Source of the DNA: CAWUIH01 sp963922495
GTDB taxonomy: Bacteria > Pseudomonadota > Gammaproteobacteria > Coxiellales > Coxiellaceae
NCBI GenBank assembly: GCA_963922495.1
Contig: CAWUIH010000028.1
Span: 1 to 19,730, forward strand
DNA: 19,730 bases
Direction: 5' to 3'
Positions 7,464-15,108 of this stretch are shown here, in pieces; position 1 is the first letter of the stretch; every line of letters starts with the position of its first letter. The notes beneath the pieces are model-generated. The model saw only the letters and a list, made by a program, of their open reading frames with translations, did no database searches and was not told the DNA's origin. The position numbers and the translations under genes were made by a program.

Positions 7464-7506
7464 TTTAATTTTACGGTTATAAAATCAATTTAGTAGCTTA
7501 AATTAA
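7460..7506. terminator. AT-only inverted repeat between convergent genes; possible weak bidirectional terminator
   Basis: TTAATTTAA (7460-7468) is mirrored by TTAAATTAA (7498-7506), with a nested ATTTTA (7468-7473) / TAAAAT (7480-7485). The repeat spans both stop codons of the convergent genes. The stem is AT-only, so termination strength is doubtful. Confidence 0.3.
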
Positions 7507-8096
7507 TCATCACTGTTTTGCATTAATAGCGCCTGTTGGTGAATTAAGTTAAAGATATCTTGAACAAGATTTTTTTCAACACCTAAAGATTCTGCCAATT
7601 CAAGTTTCTTTTGCAGCAATTGTTGCCAACGCGCAGTGTCAAGAGGTGGGAGAAGATGCTCTTGTTTATACCGTTTGACTTTTAAAACGATGCGTAATCG
7701 TTCAATTAGCTGGTAGCAAATAATCATATCGATATTACGTATACTATGTCGTAAATCGTCTAATATGGGTTCGGGGGTGGCGCCTAACTTTTCATTCATT
7801 ACGCTGTGGTTGTCGTTAGTTGATTTTATTTGTTTAACTGCAGCAAGGTATATTTTACGGTATATTTGGGTAATGAATTCACGAGGCAACTCTGCCTCGT
7901 TGAATTTTTTGAATGTATTTTGAAGATCGTTTTCTCTATTTTTGGAGTAGGCAGCATCGATTCCAAAGTGGTTTTTGACCAAAGCAACTTCAGCAATCAG
8001 CCGCATTCTTTCTGCCAGCATGGTAACCAATGCATCATCGAGTAGGTCTATTGATACACGCAGCTTCGATAATCGATTAAGCGGCTTTGTGTTCAT
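7503..8096 (-). CDS. Protein with two tandem AroQ-type chorismate mutase domains
   Basis: 197 residues made of two units, each resembling the all-helical AroQ chorismate mutase that converts chorismate to prephenate. Unit 1 (about 6-91) has R13, R30, K41, R54-E55 and Q89 in the spacing of the E. coli PheA active-site residues R11, R28, K39, R51-E52 and Q88 (one extra residue before R54), but lacks the D48 equivalent. Unit 2 (about 112-195) aligns without gaps: R116, R133, K144, D153, R156 and Q193. It has Trp157 where the catalytic Glu52 should be and Ala189 for Ser84. Single-domain AroQ proteins are about 90 residues, so this is a duplication-fusion. No prephenate dehydratase or dehydrogenase domain is attached. 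The ATG shares one base with the rne stop (TAATG), so translation is probably coupled to RNase E. Confidence 0.75.
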   Translation of the reverse strand: MNTKPLNRLSKLRVSIDLLDDALVTMLAERMRLIAEVALVKNHFGIDAAYSKNRENDLQNTFKKFNEAELPREFITQIYRKIYLAAVKQIKSTNDNHSVMNEKLGATPEPILDDLRHSIRNIDMIICYQLIERLRIVLKVKRYKQEHLLPPLDTARWQQLLQKKLELAESLGVEKNLVQDIFNLIHQQALLMQNSDD

Positions 8097-10234
8097 TATT
8101 CCTTTTTAGGCTCTTTCTTTTGCAACGGTTGTTGTAAAACTGGTAGTGGTGGCGCAAAGTCATTTGAGGACATGGGTAAATGATCGACGTTGACCATGGG
8201 TGGTGCCAATGATGATGGATCAGATACATGAGGAGTTTTATTTGAGTTATTTTTTGCAGCGGCAGATTTTTTTCCCGTATTTTGGGGGTGGCGACGTTGT
8301 CCTGTGCCTTTGCTAGGATTGCGACGTTGTTGACCACCTCGGTTACCACGACGAGAGCGTTGATTTGATGAAGCGTGCTTTTTGTTCCTCGAATTTGTGG
8401 AGCGTTCGCTAGAAGTACGATTTTTTTGTGAGCGCGGTTTAGTTTTTTGCTTTGAATATTGTTGTTTTTGAGGTTTTTCCTCTGAATCAGTTGGCATCTC
8501 TTCCGAGGTATGTGAGTCAATCAATGGAATTTGCTGTTGATCCACACCAAACATCTTTGCCATTAAGCGCTTAAAAAGACCTGTATTGGTTTGTTTACGT
8601 GCCATGGGCGATTGCTGATTATCATGAACCAAAAACTGCTGGATAATGGGTTCATCTGGGTTATTCTTGGCTGTTTCCCTTTTAAATTCCTCAACTTTGG
8701 GTTGTTTGACAAGCTTGTAAGTTGGAGTGCCGACGCTGTGCTGCAATGCAGAGGCGTCGATTTTCAGCTGCTTAATTTGATAGTGGGGTGAGGTGAGGTT
8801 TTGGTTGGGTAATATAGTGATTTTTACTTCAGAATTTTTTTCAATATCACTTAATGTATGGCGTTTTTCATTGATAATATAGGTAGCCATGTCTAAAGGT
8901 AATTGTATTTGGAAATGGATAAATCTATTTTTAGCAGCTTGCTCTTGAATCAAGTAAATTAAAGACGTTGCCAATGATTCAACATTTCTGATTGTGCCGC
9001 GGCCGCTGCAGCGAGGGCAAGTGATTTGTGTGCTGCGGCTCAGTGAGGAACGTAGCCGTTGACGTGACATTTCTAAAAGTCCAAATCGGGAAATACGGCC
9101 GGTTTGAATTCGTGCGCGATCTTGTCTTAGGGCTTGACGTAGACAATTTTCAACCTCACGTTGGTTGCGCGAGGGAGTCATATCGATAAAGTCGATCACA
9201 ATCAATCCGCCAATGTCGCGTATTCGCAATTGGCGCGCGATTTCTTCAGCGGCTTCAAGGTTGGTTTGTAACGCAGTTTCTTCAATATTGCCACCGCGAG
9301 TTGCACGTGCTGAGTTAATATCGACCGAAGTGAGTGCTTCGTTGATATCGAATACAATTGAACCGCCGGATGGCAAATTGACTTCGCGTTGATAAGCATT
9401 CTCAATTTGTTGTTCAATTTGAAAGTGGCTGAATAACGGTAAGCGCTCGTCGTAGAACTTGAGGCGTTCTATAAACTGCGGGCGTATTTGATTAATGTAA
9501 CCATAGGCTGCATCGTAGGCGTCTTTATCATCTATAATAATTTCCTCGATGTCCTGTCTCAAGTAGTCTCTGATAGCGCGAATGATTGCATTACTTTCTT
9601 GATGGATAAGGTAAGGACCTGGCTTTGCAATAGCCGCTTTTTTGATTGCTTCCCAGTAACTGAGCAAGATATTCAAATCCCATTGCAATTCATCTTTGTT
9701 GCGACCCAATCCTGCAGTGCGCACGATTAGGCCCATGCCTTCGGGTAATTCAAGCTCGCTGATTGCTTCACGGATTTGATCGCGCTCATCGCCTTCAATA
9801 CGGCGAGATATTCCTCCAGCTCGGGGATTATTAGGCATTAATACTAGAAAAGCACCAGCAAGACTTAAGAAACTTGTTAAGGCAGCACCTTTATTGCCAC
9901 GTTCCTCTTTTTCGACTTGCACAACCACTTGGTCACCAACTTTCAATACTTTGTTGATATCAACAGAGTCGATATCTAGTTCATCATGGTCACAGCGCCA
10001 ATATTCACGAGAAATTTCTTTTAGTGGTAAAAAGCCGTGACGCTCTGCGCCATAATTTACAAATACAGCACAGAGGCTCGGTTCGATGCTGGTGATGATG
10101 GCTTTATAAATATTGGCTTTTTTTTGTTCTTGCCCAGGAGTCTCGATGTCGACATCGGTTAATTTGGACTTGTCTGTGATGGCGACGCGCAATAAACGGT
10201 TGCGCCTATCTGCGTGAATTAGCATTCTTCTCAT
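8096..10234 (-). CDS. rne: Ribonuclease E
   Basis: The 712-residue endoribonuclease for mRNA decay and rRNA/tRNA processing, acting at the inner membrane. The N-terminal ~490 residues follow the E. coli catalytic half closely. They comprise an S1-like domain (about 37-125, with GAERHGFLPLKEI), a 5' sensor/RNase H region, and the DNase I-like subdomain with Mg-binding D305 (VDINSA) and D348 (VIDFID). The zinc link CPRC (C406, C409) joins protomers. Residues 552-563 (GLFKRLMAKMFG) form a short amphipathic helix resembling the membrane-targeting segment. The tail (about 580-712) is low-complexity and Arg/Lys/Asn/Gln-rich, much shorter than the ~530-residue E. coli scaffold. The start is ATG 10234 with AGG 8 nt upstream. 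It diverges from rluC, as in E. coli. Confidence 0.95.
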   Translation of the reverse strand: MRRMLIHADRRNRLLRVAITDKSKLTDVDIETPGQEQKKANIYKAIITSIEPSLCAVFVNYGAERHGFLPLKEISREYWRCDHDELDIDSVDINKVLKVGDQVVVQVEKEERGNKGAALTSFLSLAGAFLVLMPNNPRAGGISRRIEGDERDQIREAISELELPEGMGLIVRTAGLGRNKDELQWDLNILLSYWEAIKKAAIAKPGPYLIHQESNAIIRAIRDYLRQDIEEIIIDDKDAYDAAYGYINQIRPQFIERLKFYDERLPLFSHFQIEQQIENAYQREVNLPSGGSIVFDINEALTSVDINSARATRGGNIEETALQTNLEAAEEIARQLRIRDIGGLIVIDFIDMTPSRNQREVENCLRQALRQDRARIQTGRISRFGLLEMSRQRLRSSLSRSTQITCPRCSGRGTIRNVESLATSLIYLIQEQAAKNRFIHFQIQLPLDMATYIINEKRHTLSDIEKNSEVKITILPNQNLTSPHYQIKQLKIDASALQHSVGTPTYKLVKQPKVEEFKRETAKNNPDEPIIQQFLVHDNQQSPMARKQTNTGLFKRLMAKMFGVDQQQIPLIDSHTSEEMPTDSEEKPQKQQYSKQKTKPRSQKNRTSSERSTNSRNKKHASSNQRSRRGNRGGQQRRNPSKGTGQRRHPQNTGKKSAAAKNNSNKTPHVSDPSSLAPPMVNVDHLPMSSNDFAPPLPVLQQPLQKKEPKKE

Positions 10235-10600
10235 TTTTGTAACCTATTTTTTGGGCGCTCAACCACTGTACTGCGGGTTCGCCTGGCTTCACATCCACTG
10301 CTGCTGTTAAGATACAGCATGAGTTCCTAAGTGCCATTACGTTCCGTTTGCTGGGAGCGCGTTAGAACTGTTCATTTTTTTGTGCAAAAGATAGTTTCTG
10401 GCTCACTTAGAGCCCACACTGAAATCAATGGTGTCTCCACACCCATCATACAGTCACTAGTTCTAGAAACTCTTGCACATCTATTGATGTGTCAGTTCTG
10501 TTAAAATACAAGTTGTCGGAAATCTCCGCAAACAACTCTCTTAATTCATTGTAGCTCTCTATTACCCATTTGTTATTTTGCATAATTTAGAGAGGGCAGT
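10235..10600 (-). promoter_or_regulatory. Long structured rne 5' leader (hairpin-rich)
   Basis: No gene lies between rne and rluC. The rne-proximal part can form a row of hairpins: TGCTGT/ACAGCA (10302-10307 with 10314-10319, 6-nt loop), GGCTC/GAGCC (10400-10404 with 10410-10414), GGTGT/ACACC (10430-10434 with 10439-10443), a perfect CACATC/GATGTG (10476-10481 with 10486-10491, 4-nt loop), and GTTGT-CGGA/TCCG-ACAAC (10512-10536, three bulged bases). E. coli rne has a leader of about 360 nt through which RNase E limits its own synthesis, so an equivalent role is inferred here. A weak minus-strand -10 candidate, TACAAT, lies at 10553-10548; no good -35 box was found. Confidence 0.5.
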
Positions 10601-10740
10601 CTATGGATGCCTCGTGTTGTCAAAGCTCAAACAAATTGGCTTATCTGTTACAATGTAACTGTGGGGATACAAAACGCTTTTGTTTCTATCACTTTGGTGT
10701 TGTCTAATCTATGCTATAGCAATTGGAGACCCCACTTACG

Positions 10741-10746
10741 TATAAT
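10741..10746 (+). promoter_or_regulatory. Candidate -10 box for rluC
   Basis: A perfect TATAAT lies 50 nt before the GTG start of rluC. There is no good -35 hexamer at 16-18 bp, so an activator or another start site may be involved. Confidence 0.4.
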
Positions 10747-10796
10747 GGCACATACTATATCAGTAATGGGTTGGTACAGCAATCTAAGGTTGTCGG

Positions 10797-11723
10797 GTGA
10801 AGGTAGAGTTTTTAGTGGTTGACGAGGAACGAGTCGGCCAGCGAATTGACAATTTTTTGGTTGGGTATTTCAAGAAGGTACCTTCGACGCGAGTCTACAA
10901 AGCAATACGCAAAGGTGAGATTCGTGTTAATAAAGGTCGTGTAAAACCAGATTACCGTCTAAATCAAGGTGATAAAATTAGGTTACCTCCGTTGTATCAG
11001 CCTCTGGAGGCCCCAAAACCAACGGTAGCAAAAAAGCTGCTATCGGAACTTGAGTTACGAGTGATTTATGAAGACTCACAACTCCTAGTAGTGAATAAAC
11101 CATCAGGTATTCCGGTTCATGGGGGGACCGGCATTCATTTGGGATTGATCGAAGCATTGCGTCAAATGCGTCCAAAACAACGTTTTTTGGAGTTGGTGCA
11201 TCGTTTGGATCGAGAAACCTCCGGTTGCCTGCTGGTTGCGAAGAAGCGCCAAGTTTTGGTTGCTTTACATCGAGTTTTTACAAATCGCTGGGTGAAAAAG
11301 CAATACTTTGCGCTGGTTGCCGGCGAGTGGCAAGGTAAGGAAAGACGGGTTGACATGGCACTCAAGAAGAATGTACTGAAAAGTGGTGAGCGTGTTGTGA
11401 CGGTAGATCACACTGGGAAACCTGCTGTGACAATCTTTAAACCATTGCGACGATTTCGTGGTGCAACTTTGGTGGAGGCGCTACCTTTATCGGGTCGCAC
11501 TCATCAAATTCGAGTTCATGCTGCTTATTTGGGGCATCCAATCGCAGGCGATTTAAAGTACGGTGATAAAATTTTTAATCGAGCTATGTCATCTCACGAC
11601 TTACAACGTTTGTTTTTACACGCTGCGGGATTGAGTTTAGTATTGAATAACCAACCACTGGCCTTCTGCGCTACATTAGATGAAGAGCTCACGAATTGCT
11701 TGAACGATCTAAAATCATCTTAA
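10797..11723 (+). CDS. rluC: 23S rRNA pseudouridine synthase RluC
   Basis: 308 residues, the usual length. The protein isomerises uridines of 23S rRNA; in E. coli RluC these are 955, 2504 and 2580. The N-terminal S4 RNA-binding domain is at about residues 13-65 (QRIDNFL...YKAIRKGEIRVNKGR). The RluA-type catalytic domain has the motif HRLDRETSG with catalytic D138. LSGRTHQIRVHAA follows later, and HPIAGDLKYG after it. The start is GTG at 10797, chosen because AAGG (10786-10789) sits 7 nt upstream and the protein then begins MKVEFLVVDEE. The gene is divergent from rne, the conserved arrangement. Its last 35 bases overlap the end of the convergent pncB. Confidence 0.93.
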   Translation: MKVEFLVVDEERVGQRIDNFLVGYFKKVPSTRVYKAIRKGEIRVNKGRVKPDYRLNQGDKIRLPPLYQPLEAPKPTVAKKLLSELELRVIYEDSQLLVVNKPSGIPVHGGTGIHLGLIEALRQMRPKQRFLELVHRLDRETSGCLLVAKKRQVLVALHRVFTNRWVKKQYFALVAGEWQGKERRVDMALKKNVLKSGERVVTVDHTGKPAVTIFKPLRRFRGATLVEALPLSGRTHQIRVHAAYLGHPIAGDLKYGDKIFNRAMSSHDLQRLFLHAAGLSLVLNNQPLAFCATLDEELTNCLNDLKSS

Positions 11724-13089
11724 TTTTTTCGTTCCAAGCCCTGTGTAGTTGAGGTTCAATAGTAGCTCTATATTGAATTGGATTGCTCGCCATAAAGTGG
11801 TTTGTTTGGCTCATGGCGTAAGCTCGGATGTCTTTCAACGTTGGAGTACTGTAGACGCATTGACCGTTTTGATAAATCGGTATCAGTAAATCTTTGCATT
11901 CATCAGCACCGGCCGGTAATTCTTTTGAGCAACCCATTTGAATATCGTAAATAATCTCTCTGATGAAGCGTTGTTGATTTGAGTAGCGCCGGACTTGATG
12001 GCATCCTGGCATCGAATTCTTGCTAGGGTTGTCAGAAAGTTTCACGGCAGCTTGCCAATTACCGTCTTTGTCTTGGTATTGCCCTAGTTTGTACACCATA
12101 TTCATCGCTGGTTCGTCGAATGCAGTAACAAGTTGTGTGCCCACTCCCCACATATCAATTGGGGCTTCTCGATCTTTTAATTCTTTAATCCCATACTCAT
12201 CCAAATCGCCACTTGCTAAAATTTTGACTGATTGAAGCCCTGCTTCATCCAGCATTTGGCGCGATAAGCGACTGAGTTTGGCTAAATCTCCGGAATCAAG
12301 TCGAATTCCTGCCAGGCTTTTGCCGCTTTTCTCCAATTCCCTAGCAACTTTGATTGCATTTTTGATTCCAATTACAGTGTTATAGGTGTCAACCAGCAAT
12401 ACCGTGTCACTGCCACGTACACGAGAATGCTGCTGGAACGCTTCTAGCTCATTTTCAAATGACATAATCCAACTGTGGGCTTGGGTTCCTTGGATGGGAA
12501 TATCGTAAAGCTTGCCAGCAATAACATTTGAGGTGCCATCGCATCCCCCGATGTAGGCTGCTCGACTTGCACTCAAGCCGCCGTCTGGTCCTTGTGCACG
12601 ACGCAACCCAAATTCAATCACAGTATCCTCTCCAGCAACTTGACGAATTCTTGATGCTTTAGTTGCAATCAAGCTGTTAAAGTTGAAAAAATTGATCAGG
12701 GCAGTTTCAAATAATATGCATTGTGTGATGGGCGCCTCTATCCGTGCTAGAGGTTCGTTGGGAAAGGAGATGGTTCCTTCAGGCATCGCATGGATGCTGC
12801 CGGTGAATCGCAATTTGCTGAGGTAAGATAAAAAATCCTTCGAAAATAATTTGCTTCCATCGTGTTGAGTTTGTTGTTCCAGGTAAATGAGATCGCTGTC
12901 AGTGAATTTAAAATTATTAATGAATTCAATGACTTTATTTATTCCAGAGCAAATTGTGTAATTTCCTTTGAACGGGTTCGCCCGAAAAAATAAGTGGAAA
13001 ACTGCCATACTTTCTGCACGGCCCAGTTTCCAATAGTTGTAAGCCATTACTAACTCGTACTGATCAGTAAATAGTGGAGAAAGCTCCAT
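11689..13089 (-). CDS. pncB: Nicotinate phosphoribosyltransferase
   Basis: 466 residues. It joins nicotinate and PRPP to give nicotinate mononucleotide, the salvage entry to NAD, with ATP hydrolysis. Recognisable parts are the N-terminal FTDQYELVMAYNYW, then EFGLRRAQGPDGG, SNV, GTQAHSW (with the His that is phosphorylated during catalysis), LLVDTYNT and GIRLDSGDL. ASGDLDEY and GVGTQLVTAFDEPA come next and complete the type II PRTase barrel. The length and motifs fit the Bacillus/human NAPRT type. The ATG at 13089 has GAGG about 8 nt upstream. It is transcribed toward rluC and overlaps it tail to tail. A minus-strand TATAAT (13161-13156) could be its -10 box, without a clear -35. Confidence 0.93.
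   Translation of the reverse strand: MELSPLFTDQYELVMAYNYWKLGRAESMAVFHLFFRANPFKGNYTICSGINKVIEFINNFKFTDSDLIYLEQQTQHDGSKLFSKDFLSYLSKLRFTGSIHAMPEGTISFPNEPLARIEAPITQCILFETALINFFNFNSLIATKASRIRQVAGEDTVIEFGLRRAQGPDGGLSASRAAYIGGCDGTSNVIAGKLYDIPIQGTQAHSWIMSFENELEAFQQHSRVRGSDTVLLVDTYNTVIGIKNAIKVARELEKSGKSLAGIRLDSGDLAKLSRLSRQMLDEAGLQSVKILASGDLDEYGIKELKDREAPIDMWGVGTQLVTAFDEPAMNMVYKLGQYQDKDGNWQAAVKLSDNPSKNSMPGCHQVRRYSNQQRFIREIIYDIQMGCSKELPAGADECKDLLIPIYQNGQCVYSTPTLKDIRAYAMSQTNHFMASNPIQYRATIEPQLHRAWNEKIKMILDRSSNS
11702..11734. terminator. Nested inverted repeat in the rluC/pncB 3' overlap, possible shared terminator
   Basis: GAACG (11702-11706) pairs with CGTTC (11730-11734), and inside it AAAAT (11711-11715) pairs with ATTTT (11723-11727). 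A T-run (11724-11729) follows the inner stem on the plus strand. The stem is weak and partly inside both coding ends. Confidence 0.3.
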
Positions 13090-13377
13090 AGCTCAGTCCT
13101 CGATTTGCACAATATATTTCAGGCCCATGAATACTAACTGTAGTAAGAATTCAAGATTATAGTCTAAAAAAATCTCAGAAACGACAACCCATCTTTCATA
13201 TCATGGTGGATGTAGGTGCGTTGCGCAGCGACTGACTCACTCCTGTGTTACTGAGAGAAAATTGGCCTTATTTCGTTCAAAAGCAAGGTAAAAAGCAGTA
13301 AATATCCTAAAATTGTGATTTGACAGTTCATCCATTCCTCGTTAACATTTCGGCTCTATTTGATCAGAGACGGTACT
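13090..13377. other. Intergenic region between pncB and yceD
   Basis: 288 bp with no gene seen. It holds a minus-strand -10 candidate for pncB (13161-13156) and the yceD promoter (13320-13348). A short GC-richer stretch near 13213-13230 contains a small imperfect palindrome (CGTTG-CG-CAGCG). Confidence 0.5.
13320..13348 (+). promoter_or_regulatory. Strong sigma-70 promoter of the yceD-rpmF-plsX-fab operon
   Basis: A perfect TTGACA (13320-13325) is followed after 17 bp by TAACAT (13343-13348). Transcription would start near 13355, which makes a TTG start at 13360 improbable and favours the GTG at 13378. Confidence 0.65.
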
Positions 13378-13827
13378 GTGTCCAGTTTTTTGCCCCTGAA
13401 AATCAATCCGTTCGATCTATGTGATCAGGGTGAAATCCTCTCAGGTAAGTTGAATGTTGCCCAAATGGTAAGGATTTGTGACATCGTGATTGATTCAGCA
13501 ACAGCGCTTAATGCTAGGCTCGATTTTAGGCGTGATCCACGAAGTGGTAAGAGAGTGATTCAGGGCGCTGTTGTTGGTGAGTTGGCACTGAATTGCGAAC
13601 GTTGTTGCCAGCCTATGGATTATGATATAAACATCACGATCAACTTGAGTCCCGTTACATCAGATATTGAGGCCAAGAGATTGCCGAAAGAGTATGATCC
13701 ATTGATTGTGGCTTCTGATAGAGTGCTTCTGGCAGAGCTTGTTGAAGAAGAGTTACTGTTGAGTTTGCCGATGGCACCGAAGCACAATGTTAGAAAATGC
13801 CCTGTTAATTTTTCAAGTATGCCTTGA
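13378..13827 (+). CDS. yceD: YceD/DUF177 family protein (23S rRNA accumulation)
   Basis: 149 residues from the GTG at 13378. The longer frame from a TTG at 13360 would leave almost no leader behind the 13320-13348 promoter. Family marks are LNCERCCQPMDYDI (the C-x-x-C knuckle), LLAELVEEELLLSLPMAP, then H and a late Cys in KHNVRKCPVNF. The family is nearly always next to rpmF, as here. YceD has been linked to 23S rRNA levels in E. coli and to plastid ribosome assembly in plants; the biochemical activity is not known to me. The stop is 51 nt before rpmF, in the same transcript. Confidence 0.85.
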   Translation: MSSFLPLKINPFDLCDQGEILSGKLNVAQMVRICDIVIDSATALNARLDFRRDPRSGKRVIQGAVVGELALNCERCCQPMDYDINITINLSPVTSDIEAKRLPKEYDPLIVASDRVLLAELVEEELLLSLPMAPKHNVRKCPVNFSSMP

Positions 13828-13878
13828 TTGAAGTTTGAAATATAATGTGCTGAATTTTTTGAATGAGGAGCAAATAAA

Positions 13879-14073
13879 GTGGCTGTACAAAAAAGTCGAA
13901 AAACACGTTCTAGACGAGGAATGCGTCGTTCGCATGACTCACTGAAAAACAGGACTCTTGCTTTAGATTCTATGACCGGCGAAATCCATCTGCGTCATCA
14001 TGTGAGCCCAGACGGCTATTATCGTGGTCGCCAAGTCTTGATTCGGGAAGACTTTTCAGAAAGCGAAGAGTAA
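13879..14073 (+). CDS. rpmF: 50S ribosomal protein L32
   Basis: 64 residues, slightly longer than E. coli L32 (57). The start is GTG at 13879 with GAGGAG at 13865-13870, 8 nt upstream. The sequence MAVQKSRKTRSRRGMRRSHD is the signature of L32. The C-terminal half contains HLRHHVSPDGYYRGRQV; the zinc-ribbon cysteines are absent, as in other proteobacterial L32. It lies between yceD and plsX, the conserved order that links ribosome and phospholipid genes. Confidence 0.97.
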   Translation: MAVQKSRKTRSRRGMRRSHDSLKNRTLALDSMTGEIHLRHHVSPDGYYRGRQVLIREDFSESEE

Positions 14074-14079
14074 CGCTTA

Positions 14080-15108
14080 ATGCTTAAAACAATTGCATTG
14101 GATGCGATGGGTGGTGATCATGGTCCCAAGGTAGTTGTGCCAGCAGCTCTGCAGATTTTAAAAAAGTATGACAACGTCAAATTACTGCTTGTGGGATTAG
14201 AAGCACAACTCATCCCCTTATTTCACCGAAAAGCGGCTATGTTCAAAAGTCGTTGGGAAATCGTTCCTGCGACTGAAGTTGTCGGTATGGATGAATCTCC
14301 AGCGCATGCAATGCGTAAGAAAAAGAATTCGTCGATGCGTGTAGCGATTGACTTGGTTAAGCAACAACGTGCTCACGCAGTAGTTAGTGCGGGTAACACT
14401 GGTGCACTAATGGCAACCGCCCGTTATGTATTAAAAACACTACCGGGTATCGATCGCCCAGCGATCATTGCTGCCTTTCCTACCACTAATGAAGAAGAAG
14501 TTCGCATTTTAGATTTAGGGGCGAATGTTGATTCAACTCCTAAGAACTTATTCCAGTTTGCAGTTATGGGCTCAATTTTGGCAGAAGCAACACATGGAAT
14601 TGAGAGTCCCAGAGTTGCGTTGCTAAATGTGGGTGAGGAAATGATTAAAGGCAATGAATTGGTGAAAGCTACCAGTGAGCTATTTGAAAAACATAATATT
14701 TTTAATTACGTGGGCTATGTTGAGGGTGATACGATTTTTAAGAACGTTGCCGATGTAGTGGTATGCGATGGCTTTGTTGGCAATATTACCCTCAAAGCGG
14801 TGGAAGGGGCAGCAAAATTAATTGCTAAATACACTCGTGAGGAATTCAAAGCCAACTGGCGTACTAAATTGACGGCGTTGTTCGCCATGCCCGTGCTAAG
14901 AAAAATTAGGATGCGCGTTGATCCAGATCGTTATAACGGTGCTTCATTGATTGGATTGAATGGCATTGTCATCAAAAGTCACGGCAGTGCAAATAGGAAT
15001 GCGTTTATCTATGCAATTGAAGAGGCCATTATTGAGGTGGATAAAAATATACCTAGTCTTATCAAACAAAAGTTGTCTAGTGTGTTAGAGGAGTTCAGTG
15101 AATCATGA
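14080..15108 (+). CDS. plsX: Phosphate acyltransferase PlsX
   Basis: 342 residues. It converts acyl-ACP and phosphate to acyl phosphate, the acyl donor for PlsY in phosphatidic acid synthesis, and works peripherally at the inner membrane. Family marks are TIALDAMGGDHGP at the N-terminus, MRKKKNSSMRVAI, VSAGNTGALMA, DLGANVDSTPKNLFQFA, LLNVGEEMIKGN, and VCDGFVGNITLKAVEG. The near-terminal NGIVIKSHGSAN is also typical. It starts 6 nt after rpmF, with a GAAGAG in the rpmF end as a likely ribosome site. Its TGA overlaps the fabH ATG by 4 nt (ATGA). Confidence 0.96.
   Translation: MLKTIALDAMGGDHGPKVVVPAALQILKKYDNVKLLLVGLEAQLIPLFHRKAAMFKSRWEIVPATEVVGMDESPAHAMRKKKNSSMRVAIDLVKQQRAHAVVSAGNTGALMATARYVLKTLPGIDRPAIIAAFPTTNEEEVRILDLGANVDSTPKNLFQFAVMGSILAEATHGIESPRVALLNVGEEMIKGNELVKATSELFEKHNIFNYVGYVEGDTIFKNVADVVVCDGFVGNITLKAVEGAAKLIAKYTREEFKANWRTKLTALFAMPVLRKIRMRVDPDRYNGASLIGLNGIVIKSHGSANRNAFIYAIEEAIIEVDKNIPSLIKQKLSSVLEEFSES

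Noticed and set aside
8077..8520. 147-codon minus-strand ORF within the rne tail
   Set aside because: It is a shifted frame of the low-complexity Arg/Lys/Gln-rich rne 3' end; its composition reflects the repeated codons, not a protein family.
10607..10822. 71-codon ORF between rne and rluC
   Set aside because: No family likeness or ribosome site; it overlaps the rluC start in another frame and the TATAAT before it.
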